A DNA stretch of 64,000 nucleotides from Echinicola arenosa (GTDB lineage: Bacteria; Bacteroidota; Bacteroidia; Cytophagales; Cyclobacteriaceae): positions 1,238,243-1,302,242 of the forward strand of contig NZ_JACYTQ010000001.1 of the NCBI RefSeq assembly GCF_014841125.1. Reading direction: 5' to 3'. Of this stretch, positions 8,018 to 18,932 are shown piece by piece. Numbering within the stretch: position 1 is the stretch's first letter; the number at the start of each line of letters is the position of its first letter. The notes below the pieces were generated by a model that did no database searches, was not told the DNA's origin, and was given only the letters and a program-made list of their open reading frames with translations. Both the position numbers and the translations under genes were made by a program.

Positions 8018-9250
8018 TTAGGCAGCCACTGGTGTTGGCTTTTTCTCTTTAAATGCCAAGGCAAAAGTTAAGGCTACCAACACCGCAATTCCTGATGGAA
8101 TCAACCAGATGGTCTGCCAATCATGGGCTCCATCAGGAGTAACGTAAGTATCTGTGATTACTCCAGCTACCCAGAAGCCAATCAACATCCCCACTCCATA
8201 AGTAGCCAAGGTGATCATTCCTTGAGCCGCACTTTTAAATTTCTCTCCTGCTTTAGAGTCCGTGTAGATTTGCCCTGAAACAAAGAAGAAGTCATAACAA
8301 ATACCATGTAGGGCAATTCCGATCAATAACATAAATGACAACTCATTCACATTACCATAGGCAAACAACGCATAACGCACCACCCAAGCAATCATCCCCA
8401 CAAGTAGCGTTTTCTTAATTCCGAATTTACCAAAGAATACAGGTAACAACAACATGAACAACACTTCACTTACCTGACCTAAGGCCATTTTACCGGTAAG
8501 ATTTGTCATTTCTATCTCCCCCAAAAACAAACTGGCATTTTGATAATAAAAAGCCAATGGGATACAAATCATGATCGAGGCAAGAAAGAAAATCAAATAG
8601 TTTTTATCTTTCAACAAAGCAAAAGCATCCAATCCGAGAATTTCAGTGATGGTTTTTTTCTCGCCTTTTGCAATTTTTGGAGGGGTCTTAGGCAACATAA
8701 AACTGTATATTCCCAACACAAGAGAAGCAATACAGGTCATCAAGAATGTATTTCTCAACATGCCTGCTGCTGCATTTTCCGATGAGTCCCATGCAAAGAC
8801 CAAACTAATCGTCAAACCTGCTATAATCCAGCCAATAGTTCCCCAAACACGGATCACTCCAAACTCTTTTTCCGGATTGGACATCTGATTGAAGGAAACT
8901 GAATTCACCAAAGCCAAGGTGGGCATATAAGCTACCATATAGGCAAATACATAGGGATAAAAAGCCGTAAAATCCTCTGCATTGTACATCTGGAACATTA
9001 GTACCGCACCAATCAGGTGAAGCACCCCCAAAATCCTTTCTGCATTAAAATATTTGTCTGCAATAAGCCCGATAATAAATGGAGCAATTATAGCTCCGAA
9101 AGATTGCGTAGAAAACGCAGCTGCACTTTGTGCTCCTGTGGTACTCAAGTTTTTTTCTAGGAACAGTCCAAGGGTAACAAACCAGCCTCCCCAGATAAAG
9201 AACTCAAGAAACATCATGAAGGACAGCTTAAACTTCGTATTGAAACTCAT
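8018..9250 (-). CDS. MFS permease of the nucleoside:H+ symporter (NupG/XapB) type
   Basis: 410 aa with about twelve hydrophobic segments in the inner membrane. The opening FNTKFKLSFMMFLEFFIWGGWFVTLG and GLIADKYFNAERILG loop are typical of the Nuc_H_symport family. In Bacteroidota such permeases often sit in sugar catabolic clusters and may carry sugars or keto-sugars rather than nucleosides. It is the first gene of the leftward arm, so it is probably co-transcribed with the TIM-barrel, GMC and subunit 3 genes, and it is divergent from the Gfo/Idh/MocA gene. Confidence 0.85.
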   Translation of the reverse strand: MSFNTKFKLSFMMFLEFFIWGGWFVTLGLFLEKNLSTTGAQSAAAFSTQSFGAIIAPFIIGLIADKYFNAERILGVLHLIGAVLMFQMYNAEDFTAFYPYVFAYMVAYMPTLALVNSVSFNQMSNPEKEFGVIRVWGTIGWIIAGLTISLVFAWDSSENAAAGMLRNTFLMTCIASLVLGIYSFMLPKTPPKIAKGEKKTITEILGLDAFALLKDKNYLIFFLASIMICIPLAFYYQNASLFLGEIEMTNLTGKMALGQVSEVLFMLLLPVFFGKFGIKKTLLVGMIAWVVRYALFAYGNVNELSFMLLIGIALHGICYDFFFVSGQIYTDSKAGEKFKSAAQGMITLATYGVGMLIGFWVAGVITDTYVTPDGAHDWQTIWLIPSGIAVLVALTFALAFKEKKPTPVAA

Positions 9251-9538
9251 AGGTTTTTGATAGGTTTTTTGTTTTATTTTTTAATTTTCAACTTAAAAAG
9301 AAAAAGCCAAACTACTTAAATATTAATTTAAATTTTAGGGATTTTCGTTTAATTTTAGTTTTTCTGATACAAACATGTAAGTATAAGCGTTCTGATTTAC
9401 TATTCATTACCGTTCACAATACTATTTCACATTTTATCACTTAAAACTCATTTGTGTCTTTAAAAAAACATCCCTTTTGGGACAATTTTAAATCTAACTA
9501 AAAATTATAAATCGATTAAAGTATAAAACCCTAGAATA
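9251..9538. promoter_or_regulatory. Divergent promoter region of the keto-sugar locus
   Basis: An AT-rich 288-base region between the two arms. It contains a perfect 12-base palindrome TCCCTTTTGGGA at 9471-9482, 57 bases before the Gfo/Idh/MocA start, which could be a regulator site. No exact TAnnTTTG with a well-placed TTG was found for either arm, and no regulator gene lies in the locus. Confidence 0.4.
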
Positions 9539-10708
9539 ATGATGAACCATCGTAAACTTCGAATGGGTATGATCGGGGGCGGTCCAGGATCTTTCATTGG
9601 AGCCGTTCACAGAATAGCCGCCAATATGGACGGTCAGATAGAGTTGGTAGCAGGAGCATTCAGCAGTAACCCTGAAAAATCAGCAATAGCAGGCGCCGAA
9701 TTGTTTTTGGATAACAGCCGTATCTACCAATCTTATGATGAAATGTTCGAAAAGGAAAAAGCACTTCCTAAAGATCAAAGAATTGATTTTGTGAGCATTG
9801 TCACTCCTAATCATGTTCACTTCGACCCTACCGTAAAAGCCTTAAAGAATGGTTTTCATGTGGTCTTGGACAAGCCAATGACTTTGACCTATGAAGAGGC
9901 CAAAGAGCTTAATAAGGTAATCGAAGAAACAGGATTGTTATTTTGCCTGACCCATACTTATACGGGCTACCCAATGGTAAAAGAAGCTAAACAACTAGTT
10001 TCCAATGGCACCTTGGGAAACATCCGAAAAGTCTATGTGGAATACCCTCAAGGCTGGCTATGGAAAAACGTCTCCGAAGAAGAAAACAAACAAGCTGGCT
10101 GGAGAACAGACCCCAAGCGAAGTGGAGTGGCCGGTTGCATGGGAGACATAGGCACGCATGCCCTGAACTTAGCGGAATATGTCAGCGGGTTGAAACTGGA
10201 TAAACTTTGTGCTGATCTAAACACAACACTTTCTGGAAGGACATTGGACGATGACGGCATTGTTCTATTGAAGTTTGAAGGAGGAGCATCTGGTGTACTT
10301 ATGGCTTCTCAGGTCGCCACTGGCGCAGAAAACAACCTCAAAATAAGGGTTTATGGGGACAAAGCGGGTTTGGAATGGCAGCAAGAAGATGCCAATTCCC
10401 TTATCGTCCGACATCCAGAGCAACCTGATCAAATTTATCGTGCGGGAGCCAATGTCCCGTACCTTTCCAGCTATGCATTGGCCAATACAAGAACACCGGC
10501 AGGACACCCTGAAGGCTACTTGGAAGCTTTTGCCAACCACTACAGAAATTTTGCCAGAACGCTCACTGCTAAACTAAACGGCACAGAACCAGAAAAAGAA
10601 TGGCTTGACTTTCCAAGCACTGAGGACGGGCTTAGAGGCATGGCCTTTATAGAGCATGTGGTAAAAAGTGGTCAGTCTGAGCAAAAATGGACCAAATTCA
10701 AACTGTAA
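9539..10708 (+). CDS. Gfo/Idh/MocA family NAD(P)-dependent oxidoreductase
   Basis: 389 aa, cytoplasmic. The N-terminal dinucleotide fold has GMIGGGPGSFIGAVHR at about residues 10-25. The SIVTPNHVHF strand and the catalytic-lysine motif VVLDKPMT follow, then the second domain with GCMGDIGTHALNLAEY, where Asp and His would complete the active site. These enzymes oxidise or reduce a sugar hydroxyl or ketone. As first gene of the right arm, with a TIM-barrel protein next, it could interconvert a 3-keto sugar and the parent sugar, or be the cytoplasmic oxidising step. Start chosen at the first of two adjacent ATG codons. Confidence 0.87.
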   Translation: MMNHRKLRMGMIGGGPGSFIGAVHRIAANMDGQIELVAGAFSSNPEKSAIAGAELFLDNSRIYQSYDEMFEKEKALPKDQRIDFVSIVTPNHVHFDPTVKALKNGFHVVLDKPMTLTYEEAKELNKVIEETGLLFCLTHTYTGYPMVKEAKQLVSNGTLGNIRKVYVEYPQGWLWKNVSEEENKQAGWRTDPKRSGVAGCMGDIGTHALNLAEYVSGLKLDKLCADLNTTLSGRTLDDDGIVLLKFEGGASGVLMASQVATGAENNLKIRVYGDKAGLEWQQEDANSLIVRHPEQPDQIYRAGANVPYLSSYALANTRTPAGHPEGYLEAFANHYRNFARTLTAKLNGTEPEKEWLDFPSTEDGLRGMAFIEHVVKSGQSEQKWTKFKL

Positions 10709-10880
10709 TTCAAGAGAGTTGCTCAAAGCCATTGCCATTGGCACTGAATACTGTCCCTTACTGGATTTTCCAGTTCAAAAAACAACGGTTTTGTGAAAAA
10801 ATATTTCAAAAGGATGTATTTTGCAATTCAAAACTTATGCTAAAACGATTAATTGAGATAAACTTAAAAGACCCTGTAGT

Positions 10881-11933
10881 ATGAAGACCATCAAAGGACC
10901 TGCGCTATTTATAGCCCAATTTGCAGACGATAAGGCTCCTTTTAACAACCTAAAAGACATCAGTGAATGGGCCAAAAGCATTGGTTATAAAGCCATTCAG
11001 ATCCCATCTTGGGATAGTCGCTTTATCGATTTGCAAAAAGCCGCCGAAGATCAATCTTATGCTGATGAAATCAAAGGCACTGTTGAAAATGCTGGATTGG
11101 TCATTTCAGAGCTCAGCACCCACTTACAAGGGCAATTGGTGGCTGTAAATCCGGCCTATAATGAATTGTTTGATGCTTTTGCTCCTGAAGAGTTGAAAGG
11201 AAACCTTAAAGGCAAATCAGAATGGGCCACCCAACAGCTGATGTATGCGGCAAAAGCTTCCAGAAACCTGGGACTTACTGCTCACGCAACTTTCAGTGGT
11301 GCATTAATGTGGCACACCGTTTATCCTTGGCCGCAGCGCCCAGCAGGCTTAGTGGATAAAGGTTTCGAAGAATTGGCCAAGAGGTGGTTGCCTATTTTGG
11401 ATGAATTTGATAAAAATGGTGTAGATTTATGCTATGAACTGCATCCTGGTGAAGACCTGCATGACGGAGTGACTTTTGAAATGTTCCTGGAGAAAGTAAA
11501 CCAACATCCAAGAGCAAATATCCTTTATGACCCAAGCCACTTCCTCTTGCAATGCCTGGACTATGTTCAATTTATTGACTTCTATCACTACAGGATCAAA
11601 ATGTTCCATGTGAAAGATGCTGAGTTTAACCCAACTGGCAAACAAGGAGTATACGGGGGCTATCAAAGCTGGATCAACCGAGCAGGAAGGTTCAGATCTC
11701 TTGGAGATGGCCAGGTTGATTTCAACGCCATCTTCAGCAAGCTTTCTCAATATGATTTTGATGGATGGGCAGTACTGGAATGGGAATGTGCCATCAAACA
11801 TCCCGAAGCAGGAGCCATTGAAGGGGCGAAATTTATCAGTGAGAAAATCATCAAAGTCACTGAAAAGACATTCGATGACTTTGCTTCAGCCGGTACCGAT
11901 GAAGCGCTGAACAAAAAAGTATTAGGAATATAA
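10881..11933 (+). CDS. Cytoplasmic sugar phosphate isomerase/epimerase-type TIM-barrel protein
   Basis: 350 aa, no signal peptide. The metal-site type motifs are LCYELHPGEDLHDG, NILYDPSHFLLQ, KMFHVKDAEF and AVLEWECA, giving the Glu-Asp-His-Glu set of the xylose isomerase-like superfamily. It lies 172 bases after the Gfo/Idh/MocA gene and 27 before the cytochrome gene. Gfo/Idh/MocA plus TIM-barrel pairs are found in inositol, keto-sugar and C-glycoside pathways, where the TIM-barrel enzyme epimerises, isomerises or eliminates the keto intermediate. It differs strongly from the two exported TIM-barrel proteins of the left arm, so it is not a simple duplicate. Confidence 0.82.
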   Translation: MKTIKGPALFIAQFADDKAPFNNLKDISEWAKSIGYKAIQIPSWDSRFIDLQKAAEDQSYADEIKGTVENAGLVISELSTHLQGQLVAVNPAYNELFDAFAPEELKGNLKGKSEWATQQLMYAAKASRNLGLTAHATFSGALMWHTVYPWPQRPAGLVDKGFEELAKRWLPILDEFDKNGVDLCYELHPGEDLHDGVTFEMFLEKVNQHPRANILYDPSHFLLQCLDYVQFIDFYHYRIKMFHVKDAEFNPTGKQGVYGGYQSWINRAGRFRSLGDGQVDFNAIFSKLSQYDFDGWAVLEWECAIKHPEAGAIEGAKFISEKIIKVTEKTFDDFASAGTDEALNKKVLGI

Positions 11934-11960
11934 TTTAAATCAAACAAACCTATAGAACCA

Positions 11961-12383
11961 ATGAACTTCAGTAAAGTAGCAAGCGCAGGTGTGATCGCAC
12001 TTGCAGGATTAGCGTACGCATGCGGAGGGAGCTCCGATACCAACAGTGAGGAAGCTACCAGCACTCCAGCGGCCGCTCCGGCCAAAGAAATGAGCTTTGA
12101 TGAAATGTATAAAGACAATCCTGACTATGTCAGTGGACTTGCTTTAGTTAAGGAATCTGACTGCCCCAGCTGTCATATGGTAGAAAGAAAAATCGTGGGC
12201 CCTGCCTATAAAGATGTGGCAGCCAAATACGAAAGCACAGACGAAAACATTGAAACACTCGCCAAAAGAGTGGTTAACGGTAGTGTAGGAGAATGGGGAG
12301 AAATTCCCATGCCCGCGCACCCTGGACTCTCTGAAGACGATGCAAAAATAATGGTCAAGTACGTTTTAATGCTGAAAAAATAA
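11961..12383 (+). CDS. Lipoprotein monohaem cytochrome c
   Basis: 140 aa. A signal with lipobox LAYA-Cys21 is followed by a Ser/Ala/Glu-rich linker and one class I cytochrome c domain. The haem motif CPSCH is at residues 68-72, and the likely distal Met is Met117 in IPMPAHPG. It is a periplasmic electron carrier tethered to a membrane. Its place between the cytoplasmic TIM-barrel gene and DUF1080 suggests it is the electron acceptor of the GMC/subunit 3 dehydrogenase, in line with known three-part sugar dehydrogenases. That partnership is inferred. Confidence 0.88.
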   Translation: MNFSKVASAGVIALAGLAYACGGSSDTNSEEATSTPAAAPAKEMSFDEMYKDNPDYVSGLALVKESDCPSCHMVERKIVGPAYKDVAAKYESTDENIETLAKRVVNGSVGEWGEIPMPAHPGLSEDDAKIMVKYVLMLKK

Positions 12384-12387
12384 ACCC

Positions 12388-12414
12388 AAAAGAGGCCTTT
12401 AAAAGGCCTCTTTT
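12388..12414 (+). terminator. Perfect hairpin between cytochrome c and DUF1080 genes
   Basis: Two 13-base arms (AAAAGAGGCCTTT and its complement) around one base, ending in TTTTAT. It starts four bases after the cytochrome stop codon and 17 bases before the DUF1080 start. It could be a terminator with partial read-through, or a symmetric signal that sets the ratio between the two genes. Confidence 0.75.
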
Positions 12415-12430
12415 ATAATCTTAATCAGAT

Positions 12431-13168
12431 ATGAAAAAAAACATTTTATCCCTAACAGTCCTAGTGCTTTTGGCCACATCCTGCGGAGCTGGTCAAACTG
12501 AGGACACCTCGTCCGAAGAGACTGTGACCGTTCAAAGCACTTCCAATGAAACTGAAGGAGATTGGACCATTCTTTTTGATGGATCCAACTTGGACAGCTG
12601 GAAAACCTACAATAAAGAATCTTTAGGTGCTGCGTGGAAAATGGAAAATGGTGTTCTATACCTTGACTCTTCTGAAAAAGAAGGTAGAGGGGACCTTGTC
12701 ACCAAAGATGAATACAGCAACTTCCACCTTAAATTGGAATGGAAAATTTCCGACAATGGGAACTCTGGGATCATGTTCATGGTACATGAGGATGAGCAAT
12801 TCAGACATCCGTATGTTACAGGCCCTGAATATCAGTTGTTAGATGATGAAGGACACCCGGATGGCAAAAACCTGAAGCATCGCACTGGAGACCTCTATGA
12901 CATGATCCAAGCAACAGAAGAAGCTTCCAATCCTGTTGGAGAATGGAACACTACTGAAATCATCGTTGACGATGCCAAGTTAACTTTCAAGCTCAATGGG
13001 GTGACCACAGTGGAAACCACCATGTGGGATGACAACTGGAAAGCACTCATCGCTGGAAGTAAATTCAAAAACGCAGAACATTTTGGTATATATAAGAAAG
13101 GCAAAATCGCCCTTCAAGACCATGGCAACAATGTTTATTTCAAAAACATCATGATCAAGGAACTATAA
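12431..13168 (+). CDS. DUF1080 lipoprotein (3-keto-disaccharide hydrolase family)
   Basis: 245 aa. The lipobox is LATS-Cys18, so it is a surface or periplasmic lipoprotein, followed by an acidic Ser/Thr linker. The single concanavalin-like DUF1080 domain has all the usual blocks: WTILFDGSNLDSW, GNSGIMFMV, GPEYQLLDD, GDLYDMI, and LQDHGNNVYFKNIMI at the end. Members of this family are described as cleaving 3-keto-glycosides. Last gene of the right arm. This is the strongest family-level hint that the locus oxidises glycosides before cleaving them. Confidence 0.9.
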   Translation: MKKNILSLTVLVLLATSCGAGQTEDTSSEETVTVQSTSNETEGDWTILFDGSNLDSWKTYNKESLGAAWKMENGVLYLDSSEKEGRGDLVTKDEYSNFHLKLEWKISDNGNSGIMFMVHEDEQFRHPYVTGPEYQLLDDEGHPDGKNLKHRTGDLYDMIQATEEASNPVGEWNTTEIIVDDAKLTFKLNGVTTVETTMWDDNWKALIAGSKFKNAEHFGIYKKGKIALQDHGNNVYFKNIMIKEL

Positions 13169-13187
13169 ATCTCCCTTGTCACATTAA

Positions 13188-13230
13188 AACAGAAAAGGCC
13201 ATCCACTTAGTGTGGATGGCCTTTTCTGTT
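13188..13230. terminator. Bidirectional terminator
   Basis: A perfect 19-bp stem (AACAGAAAAGGCCATCCAC and its complement) with a 5-base loop lies between the convergent DUF1080 and isocitrate dehydrogenase genes. T-rich tails on both strands suit termination both ways. Confidence 0.85.
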
Positions 13231-13249
13231 ACATTCACTGAGTGATAAA

Positions 13250-15847
<2,598 letters not shown>

Positions 15848-16669
15848 TTAATAGCTTTCCTTCTCACTTGGAAAGTCTTTGGACTTCACATCTTTGATAT
15901 AACCCTCAACGGCCTCTGTCATGATCCCCCGTAAATCGGCGTACTGACGGAGAAAGCGAGGCTTGAACTCTTGGGTAATCCCCAACATATCATGTACGAC
16001 CAATACTTGTCCATCCACATGAGGACCTGCCCCAATTCCGATTACTGGAATGGACACATTTTCAGCTACACGCTTGGCAAGTTCTGCAGGGATTTTTTCC
16101 AAAACAATGGCAAAACAACCGCATTCTTCCAACACCTTAGCGTCTGAAATAAGCTTTTCCGCTTCATCCTCTTCTTTTGCCCGAACTGTATAAGTTCCAA
16201 ACTTGTAAATGGACTGAGGGGTCAATCCCAAATGCCCCATTACCGGAACCCCTGCACTTAAGATCCTCACCACTGATTCCTTGATTTCGGCTCCTCCTTC
16301 CACTTTCACCGCATGCGCACCAGCCTCCTTCATGATCCGGATGGTAGACCTCAAAGCCTCAGATGAATTCCCTTGATAAGAGCCAAAAGGAATATCCACT
16401 ACCACAAAGGCACGTTTCACAGCCCTTACTACAGATGAGGCATGATAAATCATTTGATCCAAAGTAATGGGCAAGGTGGTCTCATGTCCAGCCATGACAT
16501 TAGAAGCTGAATCTCCAACCAAAATGATATCAATTCCCGCGGCATCCAAAATCCCAGCCATGGAGAAATCATATGCTGTCAGCATGGAGATTTTTTCTCC
16601 TCGGTTTTTCATTTCCTGAAGCACATGAGTGGTAATTCTTTTTATATTGGTAGACTGATGAACAGACAT
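15848..16669 (-). CDS. panB: 3-methyl-2-oxobutanoate hydroxymethyltransferase
   Basis: Makes ketopantoate from 2-ketoisovalerate and methylene-tetrahydrofolate, the first step to pantothenate and CoA. 273 aa, usual for PanB. The conserved blocks are present: [74 protein letters not shown], and [21 protein letters not shown]. It starts 12 bases after the phosphoribosyltransferase gene and is probably co-transcribed with it. Confidence 0.97.
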   Translation of the reverse strand: MSVHQSTNIKRITTHVLQEMKNRGEKISMLTAYDFSMAGILDAAGIDIILVGDSASNVMAGHETTLPITLDQMIYHASSVVRAVKRAFVVVDIPFGSYQGNSSEALRSTIRIMKEAGAHAVKVEGGAEIKESVVRILSAGVPVMGHLGLTPQSIYKFGTYTVRAKEEDEAEKLISDAKVLEECGCFAIVLEKIPAELAKRVAENVSIPVIGIGAGPHVDGQVLVVHDMLGITQEFKPRFLRQYADLRGIMTEAVEGYIKDVKSKDFPSEKESY

Positions 16670-16681
16670 GGTTGTTTGGAA

Positions 16682-17185
16682 TTATTGTAAGTAAACAGTA
16701 GAATCGCTTTCATTAAGTTCTACTTGAATATTTTCACTCAAGGTGGTTGCTAGTTCGTAACCCGTATAATCGGCGGAAACTGGAAATAATTTATGACTCC
16801 TGTTGACCAAAACAGCTACTTCAATTTTCTTGATCTCATACTTCAAAAAAGGCTCCATGGCATAAGTCAATGTCCTTCCTGAATTAAGCACATCATCTAC
16901 AATGATCAGACACTTATTCTCAAAGTCAATATCATGGGAAAGCTCCACTTCAGGTTGTTTTTTGGTAAACTTATCAAGCGTGATTTTCATCTTCTCCACT
17001 TTCAAAGGAGATATTTCCTTTATTTTATCCACCAGCAAGCCCGCTAAGACGTAGCCCATTCCTGAAATTCCTGCAAAAACTACTTCCCCCTCACCTACAT
17101 TTCTTTCATATATTTCATATGCTATCCGGGTGATTTTTTGTTGGATTTGCTTATGGTTCAGCACCAAAGTTTTTATTTCACTCAT
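16682..17185 (-). CDS. Phosphoribosyltransferase (PyrR-like)
   Basis: 167 aa type I phosphoribosyltransferase. The PRPP-binding loop CLIIVDDVLNSGRTL is clear, and there is an upstream FAGISGMGYVLAGLL loop. PyrR proteins regulate pyrimidine genes and have weak uracil phosphoribosyltransferase activity; this protein could equally be a salvage enzyme. No PyrR binding loop was recognised near the pyr genes of this window. It is the first gene of a pair with panB. Confidence 0.75.
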   Translation of the reverse strand: MSEIKTLVLNHKQIQQKITRIAYEIYERNVGEGEVVFAGISGMGYVLAGLLVDKIKEISPLKVEKMKITLDKFTKKQPEVELSHDIDFENKCLIIVDDVLNSGRTLTYAMEPFLKYEIKKIEVAVLVNRSHKLFPVSADYTGYELATTLSENIQVELNESDSTVYLQ

Positions 17186-17621
17186 GATGATCTGATCAAA
17201 CTGTTTTAAAAGGGAAAATTAGTTTAAAACCGAGTGGATTCAAAGATTTATACTAGATAATATATACCACGACTCTCAAGACTAGAATAACAGAATTGGG
17301 CTCCATATAAAATAGTGTGACAATCCAGTCAACGAAAGTAGGGTAATGACATCATTTGGATTCCTTGGGAAAATATAAACTGATTCACCTTGTGGCCCTT
17401 GGTCTTGAAGAAAAGAACCATTTTCAAGATTAATTTTTTCCATTACTTTGTGATCATACTTCCACACTCAACCAGGTATACCTTTTGCCAATCAGAAGAA
17501 AGGGAAAGTTATGGTTTTAATACTACTGACTTACAGCTGTCCTTTAACATCTTGGTAATTCCCCTAAGGTAGATCAGTTACTCCGTTTACTTATTTTTGG
17601 ATCAAACAAACCTTACACCCA

Positions 17622-17706
17622 AATTATCTTCGGATTTCTCTCGGTATAATCCGAGCTTGATCCGAAGGTGATCCGTAAGTGATCCCTGAGTGATCCGAAG
17701 ATAATT
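17622..17706. repeat. Tandem 11-bp repeats inside a 14-bp inverted repeat
   Basis: Four contiguous 11-base units (consensus TGATCCGAAGG) fill 17658-17701. A 14-base arm AATTATCTTCGGAT at 17622-17635 is the exact reverse complement of 17693-17706, which overlaps the last unit. Between them CTCGG-TATAAT-CCGAG forms a small hairpin at 17640-17655. The whole element could fold into one large cruciform. Function unknown. Confidence 0.85.
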
Positions 17707-17725
17707 CTGTTTTTCCCCAAATATG

Positions 17726-17827
17726 AGCTAAGCGAAGGCAAAGACTAGGTAAACGGGAATAGACAGAAACGTCTGAACTGCATCAAGGCAGCAACCCATC
17801 AAGCCTAAAATTTATGGGCGCTTAGTT
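17726..17827 (+). other. Possible structured RNA of about 100 bases
   Basis: The ends AGCTAAGCG and CGCTTAGTT pair over nine bases (one G-U). Inside are CTGC-ATCAAG-GCAG, GGG/CCC and TAGG/CCTA pairings. Size and closing helix recall a small bacterial RNA, but I could not match the conserved loop of SRP RNA, 6S RNA or another known class. Strand is a guess. Confidence 0.2.
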
Positions 17828-18002
17828 AAGATATTGAATAAGGGGGGGAGGCGCTTTACGAAGTACTTGTAGCATCAATATTTTTTACTGAACAAGGAGA
17901 AGGCAAAAGAATCAATGACTTGTAAACTAAGGTGAAATTATCGATCCGAGATCCTTGGTAAAATAGGTAGCCCTAGGTAAATCACGTGTAACTCAGCATC
18001 AA

Positions 18003-18932
18003 TTACCTGAAGGAATCTTCTTCATGAAGAATCTTGACATAGCTATCATATCGATAGGGGTGAATGTATCCTTCTTCCAGCACCTCCAACACCTTGCAGC
18101 CAGGTTCATTGAGATGCTTACAGTTGTTGTATTTACATTGTCCCAAATACTTTCTCATCTCCACAAAATAATGGGAGAGTTCTTCGTCCTCAATGTCCAG
18201 AATCCCAAACTCCTTAATACCGGGCGTGTCAATCAAATAACCACCATCTTCCACTGGAAACATTTCTGCAAAAGTAGTGGTATGCACTCCCTTGGAGGTA
18301 AAACTTGAAACTTCCTTGGTAGACTGCCCTGCATCTGGCACCAATTTGTTAAGCAAGGTGGATTTTCCTACTCCAGAATGTCCAGAAAGCAGCGTTGTCT
18401 TTCCTTTAAGTTTTTCCGAAAACTGACTTTTCAAATCGGCATCATGCAAAGCGGATATTTCCAAGACCGGATACCCCAAGGGCTCATAAATCTCACGAAT
18501 ATCCTGCAAAAACTCTTGATCCTTTTCTTTTTTGATTACATCAATTTTATTGACAACCAAAGTGGTGGGAATTCGAAAACTTTCTGTACTTACAATAAAC
18601 CGATCAATAAAACCCAAGGAGGTCCTTGGCTGTTTTAATGTGATCACCAAAAAGGCTTGGTCTATGTTGGAAGCCAAGATGTGGGAAAAATGGCTCTTTC
18701 TGGTGGACTTTCGGATAATATAGTTTTCTCGGGGCAAAATACTGGAAATTATGGCTGTATCTTGGTTTTCCTCTTTTGACAAAGTCACAAAATCCCCTAC
18801 AGCAATCGGATTGGTCAGCTTCAGGTCATCCTGTTTGAACTTCCCTCGTAGCCTGGAGTTGACCTGCCCCTCATCAGTATTCACAAGATACCAACTACCT
18901 GTTGACTTAATTACCCTTCCTTTTATGTTCAT
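18003..18932 (-). CDS. rsgA: Ribosome small subunit-dependent GTPase A
   Basis: Late 30S assembly factor that hydrolyses GTP on the ribosome. 309 aa, normal length. OB-fold N-terminus, then the GTPase in circularly permuted order: the NKID specificity motif at residues 128-131 comes before the P-loop GHSGVGKST (184-192), then TTF and DTPG. The C-terminal zinc site CKYNNCKHLNEPGC is complete. The start ATG overlaps the waaA stop (ATGA), so the two are translationally coupled. Confidence 0.97.
   Translation of the reverse strand: MNIKGRVIKSTGSWYLVNTDEGQVNSRLRGKFKQDDLKLTNPIAVGDFVTLSKEENQDTAIISSILPRENYIIRKSTRKSHFSHILASNIDQAFLVITLKQPRTSLGFIDRFIVSTESFRIPTTLVVNKIDVIKKEKDQEFLQDIREIYEPLGYPVLEISALHDADLKSQFSEKLKGKTTLLSGHSGVGKSTLLNKLVPDAGQSTKEVSSFTSKGVHTTTFAEMFPVEDGGYLIDTPGIKEFGILDIEDEELSHYFVEMRKYLGQCKYNNCKHLNEPGCKVLEVLEEGYIHPYRYDSYVKILHEEDSFR

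Larger units (their letters stand above)
17186..18002. other. Long intergenic stretch with structured DNA, no convincing gene
   Basis: 817 bases between rsgA and the phosphoribosyltransferase gene. Two overlapping 60-residue reading frames near 17282-17572 have no recognisable features and low-complexity ends. From 17622 onward the base composition is richer in GC and there are ordered repeats and inverted repeats, entered separately. It may be the worn remains of an element or hold a structured RNA. Confidence 0.6.

Noticed and set aside
17282..17572. Two overlapping 60-codon frames on opposite strands in the 800-base gap
   Set aside because: No recognisable domain, poor start context and no conserved features; ordinary for a non-coding AT-rich region.
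17728..17826. SRP (4.5S) RNA candidate
   Set aside because: The closing helix and length would fit, but the conserved GGAAGG loop and AGCAG side of the S domain are missing.
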